NCBI RefSeq assembly: GCF_010723305.1
Contig: NZ_BLKW01000002.1
Span: 248,001 to 312,000, forward strand
DNA length: 64,000 nt
Direction of reading: 5' to 3'
DNA from: Mycobacterium botniense
Lineage (GTDB): Bacteria; Actinomycetota; Actinomycetes; Mycobacteriales; Mycobacteriaceae
Below, piece after piece: positions 48,816-59,444 of the stretch. Below the pieces are notes generated by a model. The model searched no databases, was not told where the DNA came from, and saw only the letters and a list, made by a program, of their open reading frames with translations. The first letter of the stretch is position 1. The number at the start of each line of letters is the position of its first letter. The translations under genes and the position numbers were made by a program.

Positions 48816-49340
48816 TGTGTGCCGTATGTTCGGTCGAGTTTCTTTGCCGGAGAACAGTTTCGCGACATCGACGCCTGCCGGGCCCGCGCCGCGCGGTGGT
48901 GCGCCGAGGTGGCCGGGATGCGCAAACACGGCACCACCCGGTGTCGCCCGGCCGAGGTTTTCGCCATCGAAGAACAGCCCAAGCTCAAGCCGCTGCCTGA
49001 CGAGCCATTTGACATCCCGACCTGGACTCATCCCAAGGTCGCTTCGGATCGACACGTGCAGATCGCTCGGGCGCTTGACAGCGTTCCTGGCCAGCTGGTC
49101 GGGCGGCGGCTGGATGCCCGTGTCGATACGCGCACGGTGAAACTGTATTGGCGTGGTGAGTTGATCAAGGTCCATCCCGTGGTGGGTCCGGGCCGTCGGC
49201 GCACTGATCCTGCCGATCTGCCCGCGCAGGTGTCGGCCTACGCCATGCGTGATCTGAACACGTTGCAACGCCAGGCCTCCGCCCATGGCGCTCACGTTGG
49301 TGCCTATGCGGCCGCGGTATTGGAGCATCCGCCGCCGTGG
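48816..49340 (+). mobile_element. IS21-family istA fragment (C-terminal part)
   Basis: In the same frame as the IS3 tail, the peptide changes to VRSSFFAGEQFRD ... HGTTRCRPAEVFAIEEQPKLKPLP ... HVQIARALDSVPGQLVGRR ... TDPADLPAQVSAYAMRDLNTLQRQA ... YAAAVLEHPPPWT, the C-terminal third of an IstA transposase. The catalytic core and istB are missing. It ends exactly where a reductase pseudogene on the other strand begins. A 242-residue chimeric frame (48759-49487) results from IS3, IS21 and antisense reductase sequence and should not be annotated as a gene. Confidence 0.85.
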
Positions 49341-49343
49341 ACC

Positions 49344-49790
49344 TGCCTGGCAGGTCAGCACGCAGCCCTGATCGAGGGCGTCGTGCCCAAGGGCGAAGTT
49401 GTGTTCCATCACCACCGTACCGTTGAGCAGCTTGGCCCGGCAGGTGCCGCATGCACCGCCGGATTGCTCACGCCAGTGGTGTCATAGCCGTAGAACAGCT
49501 CCAGATGGATCCGTTTAGGGTCGACACCGTGCGCCAGCAGCGTTTCGCGTGCGGTTTCGATTAACCCCGGTGGACCACACAAGAACCACTCGTCCACCTC
49601 GCCGGGGCGCAGCTCCTCGGCTAGCCAGGTCCGCAATCTGGGGCGATCGATCCGCCCGGTCAGCGGCGGATTGCGATGTGGCTCACGGGAAAGCACGTGT
49701 TTGATCTCCAGCCGGTCGGCGTACCGGGAACCGAGCCCAAGGTCTTGACGGACATCACACACTCGAAGGTTCGCCGCGAGCTTGCGTGCC
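49344..49790 (-). pseudogene. Remnant of a ferredoxin-type NAD(P)H reductase
   Basis: On the minus strand: the NAD-binding tail of a PaaE/KshB-type reductase (RYADRLEIKHVLSREP ... LTGRIDRPRLRTWLAEELRPGEVDEWFLCGPPGLIETAR ... IHLELFYGYDTTG) is followed, after a frame change, by a truncated 2Fe-2S ferredoxin domain (EQSGGACGTCRAKLLNGTVVMEHNFALGHDALDQGCVLTCQA). About 30-40 residues between YDTTG and the cysteine cluster are missing, as is all of the FAD domain. The 3' end stops at the IS21 fragment. This is clearly non-functional. Intact relatives transfer electrons from NAD(P)H to Rieske-type or ring oxygenases. Confidence 0.85.
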
Positions 49791-49812
49791 CTTGACCCGC
49801 GTCCCGCGAGAT

Positions 49813-50757
49813 CTACGCAGCCGGGCCAGCAGGGAAAGACCCCGTGCCGCAGCTGTTCCCAGCACCGCGGGGATCGGGGACCGCTGCAGACTCAGCCAAG
49901 GTTGCCGCCCACGCGGCGGCGAACAGAATCAACCGGGCGGTGATATAGGCGAACACCATCACGCCCAGCACCGGCCCGAACGTGGCACCCGCGGGTGTGC
50001 GGAGAACGGCCCGCAGGTAGACCGAGGCAATCTGTGCGAACAGCCCAAAACCGACCGCTGCGAGCAACCCCGCCCGCACCGAGATCGCGAGGCTGACCCG
50101 AGCCCGGGGTAACCGGGCGATCATCCAGGTGGACAACAGCCACGACACCAGCACCGACATCAGCAGTGAAACACCACGAAGGATCACACCCAACCCGGGC
50201 AGGTCGTGGATACCCACCCACCGCAACATCCTCGCCATCACCGTCGCGTCGCCCAGCGTTGTCAGCGCGATGGCGGCAACCGTGACCAGGAACGCCGACA
50301 GCATCGCCGCCAAATCGGATAGTTTTGTCCGCGCCAAACCCGCTGGCCTGGCTTGGCATTTCCACATGCAGCTCAGCGCTTCCCGCAGGTTGGCCATCCA
50401 GCTCAGGCCTGCCCACGCCGCGGTGGCCAGACCGACCGCACCGACGGATGTGCGCGAGTCAATCGCTGCATTCATCAACCCGATAAGCTGCTGGCCCAGC
50501 TCGCCTGACACCGATGCTCTGATGCGGCCGTCGATGCGGGTGAGCAGATCGGGGCGGCGGGACAGCATGAATCCCACCACCGCGAAACCGACCATCAGCA
50601 GCGGGAACAACGCGAAGATCGTGTAGTAGGTGAGGCCGGCGGCCAAGAAATTGCCATTCCCCGCGTTGAAGCGCTCGTTGGCGCGCAGGACATGGTCGAA
50701 CCAGCCGTACCGTGCCCGCATCCGGGCCACAATGGTCGGTTTGGCCGGTTTGCTCAC
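49813..50757 (-). CDS. YihY/BrkB-family inner membrane protein
   Basis: 314 residues from the GTG at 50757. Six hydrophobic helices with the family marks FLAAGLTYYTIFALFPLLMVGFAVVGF near residue 45, SVGAVGLATAAWAGLSWMANLREAL and GVMVFAYITARLILFAAAWAA near the end. Once misnamed ribonuclease BN; function unknown. It starts 4 bp after trpS on the same strand, so they are cotranscribed, as in M. tuberculosis (Rv3335c). The C-terminal 20 residues are next to the pseudogene region, but the family core is complete. Confidence 0.9.
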   Translation of the reverse strand: MSKPAKPTIVARMRARYGWFDHVLRANERFNAGNGNFLAAGLTYYTIFALFPLLMVGFAVVGFMLSRRPDLLTRIDGRIRASVSGELGQQLIGLMNAAIDSRTSVGAVGLATAAWAGLSWMANLREALSCMWKCQARPAGLARTKLSDLAAMLSAFLVTVAAIALTTLGDATVMARMLRWVGIHDLPGLGVILRGVSLLMSVLVSWLLSTWMIARLPRARVSLAISVRAGLLAAVGFGLFAQIASVYLRAVLRTPAGATFGPVLGVMVFAYITARLILFAAAWAATLAESAAVPDPRGAGNSCGTGSFPAGPAA

Positions 50758-50761
50758 CGCA

Positions 50762-51796
<1,035 letters not shown>

Positions 51797-52630
51797 TCAT
51801 GGCCGGACCGGACCGTATTCCACGGTCACCGGCGCATGGTCCGACCAGCGCAGCGCATAAGCCGCCGGACGCTCGACGCGTGCGCCAACCACCCGCTCCG
51901 CCAGCCGCGTGTTCGCCAGTTGATAGTCGATACGCCAGCCGGCATCGTTGTCGAAGGCCCGGCCCCGCCAGCTCCACCAACTGTACGGACCGGCCCTACC
52001 CGGGTGGGCCCGGCGCACCACGTCCACCCATCCGTCCGCCAACAGTTCAGTCAGCCACGCGCGCTCACTGGGCAAAAAGCCCGACTTGGCCACATTGGCC
52101 TTCCAGGCTTTGATGTCGTTTTCGGTGTGCGCAATATTCCAGTCGCCGCACACCACCACATCGTGGGATTCCCCGGAAAGGAGCGCCATCCGCTTCGCGA
52201 GCGCCGCCATGAAGCGCTCCTTCTCCAGCTGCCGGGGTGTGCCCGCCTCCCCGGTGTGGATGTAGACGCTGGCCACCGTCAGCCTGCCTGCAAGCGGCGC
52301 CCCGTCCAGATCGGCTTCCAGATACCGGCCGTGAGCCGCGAACTCGTCATCGGGGTGCACACCGACCCGCACCGCGGCGAATGGCCACCGCGATAGTATT
52401 GCTACTCCGTTGCGCCCCTTGACATTTGCGCTTGCCGAAACCAGATGCCAGCCCTCGTCGATCACCGGCGCCAGCGCCGACGCCACCTGATCGTCGTCGG
52501 CACGGGTCTCCTGCAGGCAAACGATGTCGGCCGTGCTGCGGGCCAGCCACCCCAACAGGCCCGGGTTGGCGGCCGAACGCTGCCGGACCGCCGCGCGGAT
52601 GCCGTTGACGTTGACGGTGCTGATGATCAC
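51797..52630 (-). CDS. xthA: Exonuclease III / AP endonuclease
   Basis: 277 residues from the GTG at 52630. EEP-superfamily motifs are all present: STVNVNGIRAA, CLQETRADDDQ (metal Glu), VASVYIHTG, VCGDWNIAH (Asp-x-Asn), WWSWRGRAFDNDAGWRIDYQL and the final WSDHAPVTVEY (catalytic Asp-His). Repairs abasic sites. The frame is open upstream to 52900, but that part is antisense to the hydrolase promoter region and not conserved. Divergent from the hydrolase at 52740. In M. tuberculosis xthA is elsewhere (Rv0427c), so this is either a relocated gene or a second copy. Confidence 0.9.
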   Translation of the reverse strand: MIISTVNVNGIRAAVRQRSAANPGLLGWLARSTADIVCLQETRADDDQVASALAPVIDEGWHLVSASANVKGRNGVAILSRWPFAAVRVGVHPDDEFAAHGRYLEADLDGAPLAGRLTVASVYIHTGEAGTPRQLEKERFMAALAKRMALLSGESHDVVVCGDWNIAHTENDIKAWKANVAKSGFLPSERAWLTELLADGWVDVVRRAHPGRAGPYSWWSWRGRAFDNDAGWRIDYQLANTRLAERVVGARVERPAAYALRWSDHAPVTVEYGPVRP

Positions 52631-52739
52631 CGGCAGCGACCCTAATCGATTGCTGCCGGCGGTTGCCAACCGCTGCGCGCCCGCGACACGCCGCGCCCCT
52701 TGTTGCGGTACCGGCGGTATCGGCCCTAGTGTCGGCGCC

Positions 52740-53630
52740 ATGGGTCTGCTCGGCTCCCCGCGTGTGCGTTGCGCCCACTCCCCGGCGCCGTGGGCGCGGG
52801 CGCCGATCCACCGGGGTGCCGGGGAGCCTATTGTGCTGCTGCACCCATTCCTGATGTCGCAGATGGTCTGGGAAACCGTGGCCGAGCAGTTGGCCGACAC
52901 CGGCCGCTATGAGGTGTTCGCCCCGACGATGGCGGGCCACCATGGCGGCCCGCCGAGCGGAACCCGGTTCCTCAGCCCTGCAGTCCTGGCCGACCACGTC
53001 GAACGACAACTTGACGAGCTGGGCTGGAATACCGCTCATTTCGTCGGCAACTCGCTGGGCGGCTGGGTGGCGTTCGAGCTGGAAAGCCGCGGACGGGCGC
53101 GCACCGTCACCGCGATCGCACCCGCCGGGGGCTGGACGCGGTGGAGCCTGACCAAATTCGAGGTCATCGGCAAGTTCGCCGGCGGCTTACCGGTCTGGGT
53201 GCTGGCCCGCTGGCTGGGTCCGCGGATATTGGTGCTGCCGGCCAGCCGCCGCATTGGCACCTTGCCGATCAGCGGATCACCGCACGGGGTGAGCGAACGC
53301 GAACTCAGCGCTGTCCTCGACGACCTGGTGCGCTGCCCCGCCTATTTCCAGCTGCTCGCCAAGTCGTTGCTGCTGCCGGGCCTGGTGGATTTGGGCCGCA
53401 CCGCGACGCCGACGCATCTGGTGTGGTGCGAAAAGGACCGGGTGCTGCCTCCGCGCAGGTTCAGCGGGCATTTCACCCGTCACCTGCCCGAGGGAACGAC
53501 GGTGACCGTGCTGGACGGTGCCGGGCATATTCCGATGTTCGAGGCGCCGGGACGAGTCGCCGCGCTCATCGCCGACTTCGTTGACCGGCACACGCAGCCG
53601 AGCCGGGCGGTCGGCGCGCAGGTGAGCTAG
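52740..53630 (+). CDS. Alpha/beta hydrolase
   Basis: 296 residues. The oxyanion loop is [15 protein letters not shown], the nucleophile elbow GNSLGGW (Ser at about residue 103), the acid near [10 protein letters not shown] and the catalytic His in GAGHIPMFE. In M. tuberculosis the equivalent region (Rv3337/Rv3338) is split into two short frames, so this copy appears to be the intact ancestral form. Substrate unknown; lipid or ester hydrolysis is typical. Its TAG stop is the same CTAG that ends icd1 on the other strand. Confidence 0.88.
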   Translation: MGLLGSPRVRCAHSPAPWARAPIHRGAGEPIVLLHPFLMSQMVWETVAEQLADTGRYEVFAPTMAGHHGGPPSGTRFLSPAVLADHVERQLDELGWNTAHFVGNSLGGWVAFELESRGRARTVTAIAPAGGWTRWSLTKFEVIGKFAGGLPVWVLARWLGPRILVLPASRRIGTLPISGSPHGVSERELSAVLDDLVRCPAYFQLLAKSLLLPGLVDLGRTATPTHLVWCEKDRVLPPRRFSGHFTRHLPEGTTVTVLDGAGHIPMFEAPGRVAALIADFVDRHTQPSRAVGAQVS

Positions 53631-54853
53631 CCGAGCGCTTTTTTCAGGTTGTCCGCGATTGAGCCGAGGAACTCCTCGGTATTGAGCCAGGGCTGATCCG
53701 GCCCGATGAGCACAGCCAAGTCCTTGGTCATCTGCCCGCCCTCGACCGTGCCGATCACGACCTGCTCCAATTTCTCGGCGAAATCGATCACCTCGGGAGT
53801 GTTGTCGAGCTTGCCGCGGTGCTGAAGTCCACGTGTCCAGGCGAAAATCGAAGCGATCGGGTTGGTGGACGTCGGTTTTCCCGCCTGATACTGGCGGAAA
53901 TGCCGGGTGACGGTGCCGTGCGCAGCCTCGGCCTCAACCGTCTTGCCGTCCGCGGTCATCAGTACCGAGGTCATCAGCCCCAGTGAACCATAGCCCTGCG
54001 CAACCGTGTCGGACTGAACGTCGCCGTCGTAGTTCTTGCAGGCCCAGACATAACCGCCCTCCCATTTCAGGCAGGCGGCCACCATATCGTCGATCAATCG
54101 ATGCTCGTAGGTGAGCCCGGCGGCCTCGAATTTGTCCTTGAACTCCTCGTCGTAGATACGCTGGAACTCGTCTTTGAACATGCCGTCGTAGGCCTTGAGG
54201 ATGGTGTTTTTCGTCGACAAATACACCGGGTAGTTTTCTTGCAGCCCATAAGCGAACGTGGCACGCGCAAAATCCTGGATGGACTGCTTGAAGTTGTACA
54301 TCCCCATCACCACACCGCCGTCTTCGGGGATGTCCACCATTTCGTGCACGATCGGCTCGCCGCCGTCGTGCGGGGTGAAGGTCAACGTGACTGTGCCGGG
54401 CCGGTCGACCTTGAAATTGGTTGCCCGGTACTGGTCACCGAAAGCATGCCGGCCGATGACGATTGGCTTGGTCCAGCCCGGCACCAGCCGCGGCACATTC
54501 GAAATGATGATGGGTTCGCGGAATATGGTGCCCCCCAAGATGTTGCGAATTGTTCCGTTCGGTGACGGCCACATCTTCTTGAGGTTGAACTCCTGCACGC
54601 GCGCCTCGTCGGGGGTGATCGTTGCGCACTTGACGCCGACGCCGCGTTTCTTGATGGCATACGCTGCGTCGATCGTCACCTGGTCGTCGGTGGCGTCGCG
54701 ATGCTCGATGCCCAGGTCGTAATACTCCAGGTTGATGTCAAGGTGCGGAAAGATGAGCATGTCTTTGATGAGCTTCCAGATGACCCGTGTCATCTCGTCG
54801 CCGTCAAGCTCCACCACCGTGCCTGCGACTTTGATCTTGGATCCGCCGGACAT
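53627..54853 (-). CDS. icd1: NADP-dependent isocitrate dehydrogenase Icd1
   Basis: 408 residues, eukaryote-like dimeric type (409 in M. tuberculosis). Makes 2-oxoglutarate and NADPH. Motifs: [13 protein letters not shown] at the N-terminus, the Ser/Arg substrate loop [18 protein letters not shown], the [10 protein letters not shown] metal segment and [21 protein letters not shown]. The ATG at 54853, with a purine-rich GGAGGACGGGGG upstream, is chosen over 54877. It competes for isocitrate and feeds the 2-oxoglutarate used by Lat. Confidence 0.96.
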   Translation of the reverse strand: MSGGSKIKVAGTVVELDGDEMTRVIWKLIKDMLIFPHLDINLEYYDLGIEHRDATDDQVTIDAAYAIKKRGVGVKCATITPDEARVQEFNLKKMWPSPNGTIRNILGGTIFREPIIISNVPRLVPGWTKPIVIGRHAFGDQYRATNFKVDRPGTVTLTFTPHDGGEPIVHEMVDIPEDGGVVMGMYNFKQSIQDFARATFAYGLQENYPVYLSTKNTILKAYDGMFKDEFQRIYDEEFKDKFEAAGLTYEHRLIDDMVAACLKWEGGYVWACKNYDGDVQSDTVAQGYGSLGLMTSVLMTADGKTVEAEAAHGTVTRHFRQYQAGKPTSTNPIASIFAWTRGLQHRGKLDNTPEVIDFAEKLEQVVIGTVEGGQMTKDLAVLIGPDQPWLNTEEFLGSIADNLKKALG

Positions 54854-55101
54854 GTGAGCCCCCGTCCTCCTCCGCAATGATCAGCGCCTTGTGAGCGCGT
54901 GTGATCGGCCACCCGAAGCTGTCGCGCTTCGTCACTCGCTGGCCAGACTACAAGCAGCGATTCCGCCGCCAGCAGCCGAGCGTGGCGCTGTTATGTCTAC
55001 TCACCGGTAACGATGCGCGGCCCCGGGGCGGCGCTCAGCGCGTCACCGCCGGCCCGATCCCGGCTGGCATCCGGCCGGCGTCATACGATAGGCTGTCTAT
55101 C
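54854..55101. other. Intergenic region between icd1 and the SAM riboswitch
   Basis: 248 bp with no supported gene. TACGAT at 55084-55089 is a plausible -10 box for the riboswitch transcript, placing the start near 55096, just before the aptamer. No clear -35 element is seen. Confidence 0.4.
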
Positions 55102-55222
55102 GGTCATGAGCGCCAGCGCCAAGCCCCGGCTTGCTGGTCGGCAACCCTCCAACCGCGGTGGGGTGCCCCGGGTGATGACCAGGTTGAGTAGCCACCACCG
55201 GCTACGCGGCAAGCGCGGGTCC
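55102..55222 (+). ncRNA. SAM-IV riboswitch controlling metC-metX
   Basis: The sequence matches the actinobacterial SAM-IV aptamer as I know it: closing stem P1 GGTCAT (55102-55107) pairs with ATGACC (55175-55180), the conserved core includes CAAGCCCCGGCTTGCTGG and CGGCAACCCTCC, and a second hairpin GTAGCC-ACCACC-GGCTAC follows at 55188-55205 with GCGGCAAGCG after it, as in the pseudoknotted 3' part of the class. It binds S-adenosylmethionine and lowers expression of the downstream methionine genes. The coding start is about 170 nt further on. Confidence 0.9.
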
Positions 55223-55395
55223 GCCATGACGGGCCCCCCGGAGTAGACAGGGAAACCTGATGCGCGCCTATTTGGGCTGGCCCGCCATGTGTTGGTGTCG
55301 CTGAACACATGTCGCCGGTTGACGTCATCACCGATGACGTCAACAGCGGCTGCGAACACCGCACAGCCGTCCGACTTCCAGCAGAAAGCATCCCG

Positions 55396-56742
55396 ATGAG
55401 CTCTGAGGACAACACCGACCCGACTGCGCACTGGTCGTTCGAGACCACACAAATCCATGCCGGCCAGCAGCCGGACGCGGCGACGAAGGCACGTGCACTG
55501 CCGATCTATGCGACCACGTCCTACACCTTCGACGACACCGCTCAGGCCGCGGCCCTGTTCGGTCTTCAGATTCCGGGCAATATCTACACGCGGATCGGCA
55601 ACCCGACCACTGAGGTCGTTGAACGGCGGGTCGCCGCGCTGGAACGCGGCGCCGCGGCCCTGTTCGTGGCGTCCGGGCAGGCCGCGGAAACCTTCGCGAT
55701 CCTCAACCTGGCCGGCAGCGGCGACCACATCGTATCCAGCCCACGGCTCTATGGCGGCACCTACAACCTGTTCCGCCATTCGCTGCCCAAGCTCGGCATC
55801 GACGTCAGCTTTGTCGATGATCCCGACGATCCGGACTCGTGGCGGGCGGCGGTGAGACCCAACACCAAAGCGTTTTTCGGTGAGACCATTTCCAACCCCC
55901 AGATCGATATCCTCGACACGCCGGGAGTGTCGGCGGTCGCTCACGAGAACGGTGTGCCGCTGATCGTCGACAACACCATCGCCACCCCCTATCTGATCCA
56001 GCCGATCACCCAGGGCGCCGACATCGTGGTGCATTCGGCGACCAAGTACCTGGGCGGGCACGGCACGGCGATCGCCGGGGTGATTGTCGAGGGCGGCAGT
56101 TTCGATTGGACGCAGGGCCGGTTCCCGGGATTCACCACACCCGACCCCAGTTACCACGGGGTGGTCTACGCCGAACTCGGTCCGTCGGCGTTTGTGACCA
56201 AGGCCCGGGTGCAGCTGCTGCGCGATTACGGTTCGGCGGCTTCGCCGTTCAACGCGTTTCTGGTGGCCCAAGGTCTGGAAACCCTGAGCCTGCGCATGGA
56301 AAGGCATGTCGCCAACGCGCGCCGGGTCGCCGCGTTCCTCTCCAACCACCCCGACGTGCTGTCGGTCAATTACGCAGGGCTGCCCGGATCACCATGGTAT
56401 GAGCGGGCACAAAGGCTGGCGCCCAGGGGAACCGGAGCTGTGCTGGCATTCGAGCTCGCCGGTGGTGTGGAGGCTGGAAAAGCGTTCGTCAACGCCCTGC
56501 GGCTACACAGCCATGTGGCAAACATCGGCGATGTGCGGTCGCTGGTGATTCACCCTGCGTCGACGACGCATTCCCAGCTGAGCCCCGCCGAACAGCGTGC
56601 CACCGGTGTGGGCCCCGGGTTGATCCGGCTGGCCGTCGGCCTGGAAGGTATCGACGACATCCTGGCCGATCTCGAACTCGGCTTCGCCGCCGCCCGGGCG
56701 CACCGCTCCGCCCACACCGATCTGGCCGCGGCGGCGTTTTAA
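55396..56742 (+). CDS. metC: O-acetylhomoserine sulfhydrylase (MetC/MetY)
   Basis: 448 residues (M. tuberculosis 449). A PLP enzyme making homocysteine from O-acetylhomoserine and sulfide. Motifs: ATTSYTFDDTAQAAALFGLQ, GNIYTRIGNPTTEVVERRVAALE, VDNTIATPYLIQP, and the PLP lysine in HSATKYLGGHGT (about residue 216). The ATG at 55396 gives the family start; further upstream codons lie in the leader. The gene is named metC in M. tuberculosis, though its sequence is of the MetY type. Under the SAM-IV riboswitch; metX follows after 12 bp. Confidence 0.95.
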   Translation: MSSEDNTDPTAHWSFETTQIHAGQQPDAATKARALPIYATTSYTFDDTAQAAALFGLQIPGNIYTRIGNPTTEVVERRVAALERGAAALFVASGQAAETFAILNLAGSGDHIVSSPRLYGGTYNLFRHSLPKLGIDVSFVDDPDDPDSWRAAVRPNTKAFFGETISNPQIDILDTPGVSAVAHENGVPLIVDNTIATPYLIQPITQGADIVVHSATKYLGGHGTAIAGVIVEGGSFDWTQGRFPGFTTPDPSYHGVVYAELGPSAFVTKARVQLLRDYGSAASPFNAFLVAQGLETLSLRMERHVANARRVAAFLSNHPDVLSVNYAGLPGSPWYERAQRLAPRGTGAVLAFELAGGVEAGKAFVNALRLHSHVANIGDVRSLVIHPASTTHSQLSPAEQRATGVGPGLIRLAVGLEGIDDILADLELGFAAARAHRSAHTDLAAAAF

Positions 56743-56754
56743 AGGAGCTCTGGC

Positions 56755-57894
56755 GTGACGATCTCCGACGCACCAACCCAGACCCTGCCCGCCGAGGGCG
56801 AGGTCGGACTGGTCGACATCGGCGCGCTGACGCTGGAAAGCGGTGCGGTGATCGATGATGTCTGTATCGCCGTGCAGCGTTGGGGCACGTTGTCGCCCGC
56901 GCGTGACAACGTCGTGGTGGTATTGCATGCGCTGACCGGCGATTCACACATCACCGGGCCGGCCGGCCCCGGGCACCCCACCCCGGGCTGGTGGGACGGG
57001 GTAGCCGGGCCGGGTGCGCCGATCGACACCACCCGCTGGTGCGCGGTGGCCACCAATGTCCTGGGCGGCTGCCGCGGCTCAACCGGGCCCAGCTCGCTGG
57101 CCCGTGACGGAAAGCCCTGGGGCTCAAGGTTTCCCCGGATTACCGTGCGCGACCAGGTGGAGGCGGACGTGGCCGCGCTCGCCGCGCTCGGCATCACCGA
57201 CGTCGCCGCCGTTGTCGGCGGGTCGATGGGTGGCGCGCGCGCGCTGGAATGGATCGTCAGTCACCCTGACAGGGTCCGCTCGGCGTTGCTGTTGGCCGTC
57301 GGCGCGCGAGCCACCGCCGACCAGATCGGCACGCAAACCACCCAGATCGCGGCCATCAAGGCCGACCCGAATTGGCAGGGTGGTGACTACCACGGCACCG
57401 GGCGAGCACCTGACGACGGACTTCAGATCGCGCGCCGGATCGCGCATCTGACCTACCGCGGGGAGCTCGAGCTGGACACCCGGTTTGCCAACAACCCGCA
57501 AGGTGACGAAAACCCGCTGACCGGCGGACGCTACGCGGTGCAAAGTTACCTCGAATACCAAGGCCGAAAGCTGGTGTCGCGGTTTGACGCTGGAACCTAT
57601 GTGGTGTTGACCGAGGCGCTCAACAGCCACGACGTCGGCCGCGGCAGGGGCGGGGTGGCCGCCGCGCTGCGCAGCTGCCCGGTGCCGGCGGTGGTCGCGG
57701 GCATCACCTCTGACCGGCTCTACCCGTTGCGTCTGCAGGAGGAGCTGGCCGACCTGTTACCCGGATGTGGTGGCCTACACGTCGTCGAGTCCATCTACGG
57801 CCATGACGGTTTCCTGGTGGAATCCGAGGCCGTCGGCGAGTTGATCCGGCAGACACTGAAACTAGCTGCTGCCGAGGGTGCGCGTCCGCGGTGA
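56755..57894 (+). CDS. metX: Homoserine O-acetyltransferase
   Basis: 379 residues. Provides the O-acetylhomoserine used by the preceding enzyme. An alpha/beta hydrolase-fold acetyltransferase with LHALTGDSH, the nucleophile [12 protein letters not shown] (Ser about residue 157), and catalytic Asp and His in [11 protein letters not shown] and [11 protein letters not shown] start with AAAGGAG 8 nt upstream. Called metA in M. tuberculosis. Its end overlaps the methyltransferase gene (GTGA). Confidence 0.96.
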   Translation: MTISDAPTQTLPAEGEVGLVDIGALTLESGAVIDDVCIAVQRWGTLSPARDNVVVVLHALTGDSHITGPAGPGHPTPGWWDGVAGPGAPIDTTRWCAVATNVLGGCRGSTGPSSLARDGKPWGSRFPRITVRDQVEADVAALAALGITDVAAVVGGSMGGARALEWIVSHPDRVRSALLLAVGARATADQIGTQTTQIAAIKADPNWQGGDYHGTGRAPDDGLQIARRIAHLTYRGELELDTRFANNPQGDENPLTGGRYAVQSYLEYQGRKLVSRFDAGTYVVLTEALNSHDVGRGRGGVAAALRSCPVPAVVAGITSDRLYPLRLQEELADLLPGCGGLHVVESIYGHDGFLVESEAVGELIRQTLKLAAAEGARPR

Positions 57895-58622
57895 CCGGCT
57901 CCCGGCAGGTGCGCTCGTTGTCGTTTGGCGCGGAGGCGGCTGCCTATGAACGTGGCCGTCCGTCATACCCGCCGGAGGTGATCGACTGGCTGCTGCCGGC
58001 CGGGGCGTGTGATGTGCTCGACCTGGGCGCCGGAACCGGGAAGTTGACCACCCGGCTGGTCGAACGCGGCTTGAACGTGGCGGCGGTCGACCCGATTCCG
58101 GAGATGCTCGAAGTGCTGCGCAGCTCGTTGCCGGACACCGCGGCGTTGTTGGGCACCGCAGAAGAGATTCCGTTGCCGGACAGCAGCGTCGACGCCGTCC
58201 TGGTTGCGCAGGCGTGGCACTGGTTCGACCCGGCGCGCGCTGTTCCCGAGGTGGTGCGGGTGCTGCGGCCCGGTGGGCGGCTGGGTCTGGTGTGGAATAC
58301 CCGCGATGAGCGGCTGGGCTGGGTGCGCGAGCTGGGGCGGATTATCGGCAGCGACGGCGACCCCGTCCGCGATCGCGTGGTACTGCCGGAACCGTTCCGC
58401 GATGTGGAACACCACCGCGTGGAATGGACGAATTACTTGACACCGCAAGCCCTTATTGACTTGGTGGCGTCACGCAGCTACTGCATCACCTCACCGGATC
58501 ACGTGCGCGCCCAAACCCTGGAACGGGTGCGCGAGCTGTTGGCGACTCACCCGGCGCTGGCGCACCGCACCGGCCTGGCGCTGCCCTACATCACGGTGTG
58601 CGTGCGCGCCACGCTGCGCTGA
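57891..58622 (+). CDS. Class I SAM-dependent methyltransferase
   Basis: 243 residues. SAM motif I is [19 protein letters not shown], with the acidic residue at [11 protein letters not shown] and motif [17 protein letters not shown]. The N-terminus [24 protein letters not shown] is that of a large actinobacterial family (Rv3342-like) with unknown acceptor. Coupled by a 4-bp overlap to metX, so its expression is also SAM-controlled. This is unusual for a methyltransferase and suggests it takes part in SAM homeostasis or recycling. Confidence 0.92.
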   Translation: MTGSRQVRSLSFGAEAAAYERGRPSYPPEVIDWLLPAGACDVLDLGAGTGKLTTRLVERGLNVAAVDPIPEMLEVLRSSLPDTAALLGTAEEIPLPDSSVDAVLVAQAWHWFDPARAVPEVVRVLRPGGRLGLVWNTRDERLGWVRELGRIIGSDGDPVRDRVVLPEPFRDVEHHRVEWTNYLTPQALIDLVASRSYCITSPDHVRAQTLERVRELLATHPALAHRTGLALPYITVCVRATLR

Positions 58623-58785
58623 CCTGCGCCAGCGCCGGCAGGCGCGGCGCCGGGGTGATCGGGACGTGACGGGAGCCGTCCAGGGAACTGTGCGCAAACT
58701 TTTACCCCCCCGTGCTGTCCGCGTGACCGCCGTGCAGCACAGTTCGTGGAAAGCCCGAACAGATAGCGGTGAGGAGCGGTCGGCG

Positions 58786-59166
58786 GTGGCGTCCCATAAC
58801 TGTCTCATGCGGATCGCGGTGGCGGTGACCGCCGGTCTGGGCGTTGCGGCGGCCATGGCGGCGCCGGCCCGGGCGGACGCGATCGACGATCAGTTCCTGG
58901 GCGCGTTGAACAGCGCGGGGGTCGACTACCAAGACCCCGCGGGCACGGCCGCACTCGGGCAGTCCATTTGCCCGATGCTGGCCCAGCCGGGCGGGACGTT
59001 CGCCGCCGCCGCGTCAAGTATTGCCGGCAAAGACGGGATATCCCCGGCAATGGCAGACATGTTCACCAGCATCGCGATATCGATGTACTGTCCGTCGATG
59101 ATGCAGTCACTGGCTCACGGCGAGGTGCCCACTGTTCCGCAGCTGCCCGGCGCACCGGGTATTTAG
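58786..59166 (+). CDS. Secreted DUF732 protein
   Basis: A small exported protein. From the GTG at 58786 (GAGGAG 9 nt upstream) it has 126 residues; an ATG at 58807 would give 119. Signal peptide MRIAVAVTAGLGVAAAMAAPARADA, then the DUF732 domain with two conserved Cys (SICPML and MYCPSM) that probably form a disulfide, and a Pro-rich end. Corresponds to Rv3354. Function unknown. Its stop overlaps that of the convergent DUF3017 gene by 3-4 bp. Confidence 0.85.
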   Translation: MASHNCLMRIAVAVTAGLGVAAAMAAPARADAIDDQFLGALNSAGVDYQDPAGTAALGQSICPMLAQPGGTFAAAASSIAGKDGISPAMADMFTSIAISMYCPSMMQSLAHGEVPTVPQLPGAPGI

Positions 59167-59444
59167 CGGGTTCCCAGCGGGTCGATGGTCCACGCGATGT
59201 ATACCACCGCGGCGGCGACCGTCGCCATCGTGACGAAGTCAATTCCCTTGCTGCGAACCGCCAGTAGGCCCGCCCGCTGCTCGGACAACGCGAGCCGCAG
59301 GGCCGCCGCCACGCCCACGCCGATACCGATCAGCAGTGCGCCGCGGCGCCAAAAATTCGCCGCCGCCAGCGCGAACCCCGCGGCGAAGATCAGCCCGACC
59401 ACCAGGATCGGCCACTGCGAGCGGATGACGTCACGCACACTCAT
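59163..59444 (-). CDS. DUF3017 small membrane protein
   Basis: 93 residues from the ATG at 59444. Three hydrophobic helices (about 12-30, 36-52, 70-86) separated by a basic loop ([17 protein letters not shown]). Corresponds to Rv3355c. The start overlaps the folD stop (ATGA), so it is the second gene of a folD operon; function unknown. Confidence 0.85.
   Translation of the reverse strand: MSVRDVIRSQWPILVVGLIFAAGFALAAANFWRRGALLIGIGVGVAAALRLALSEQRAGLLAVRSKGIDFVTMATVAAAVVYIAWTIDPLGTR

Noticed and set aside
48759..49487. 242-residue frame as a new gene
   Set aside because: It joins IS3 OrfB, IS21 IstA and antisense reductase sequence; a chimeric remnant.
54901..55191. 96-residue plus-strand frame upstream of metC
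   Set aside because: It runs into the SAM-IV aptamer, has no family match and looks like leader DNA.
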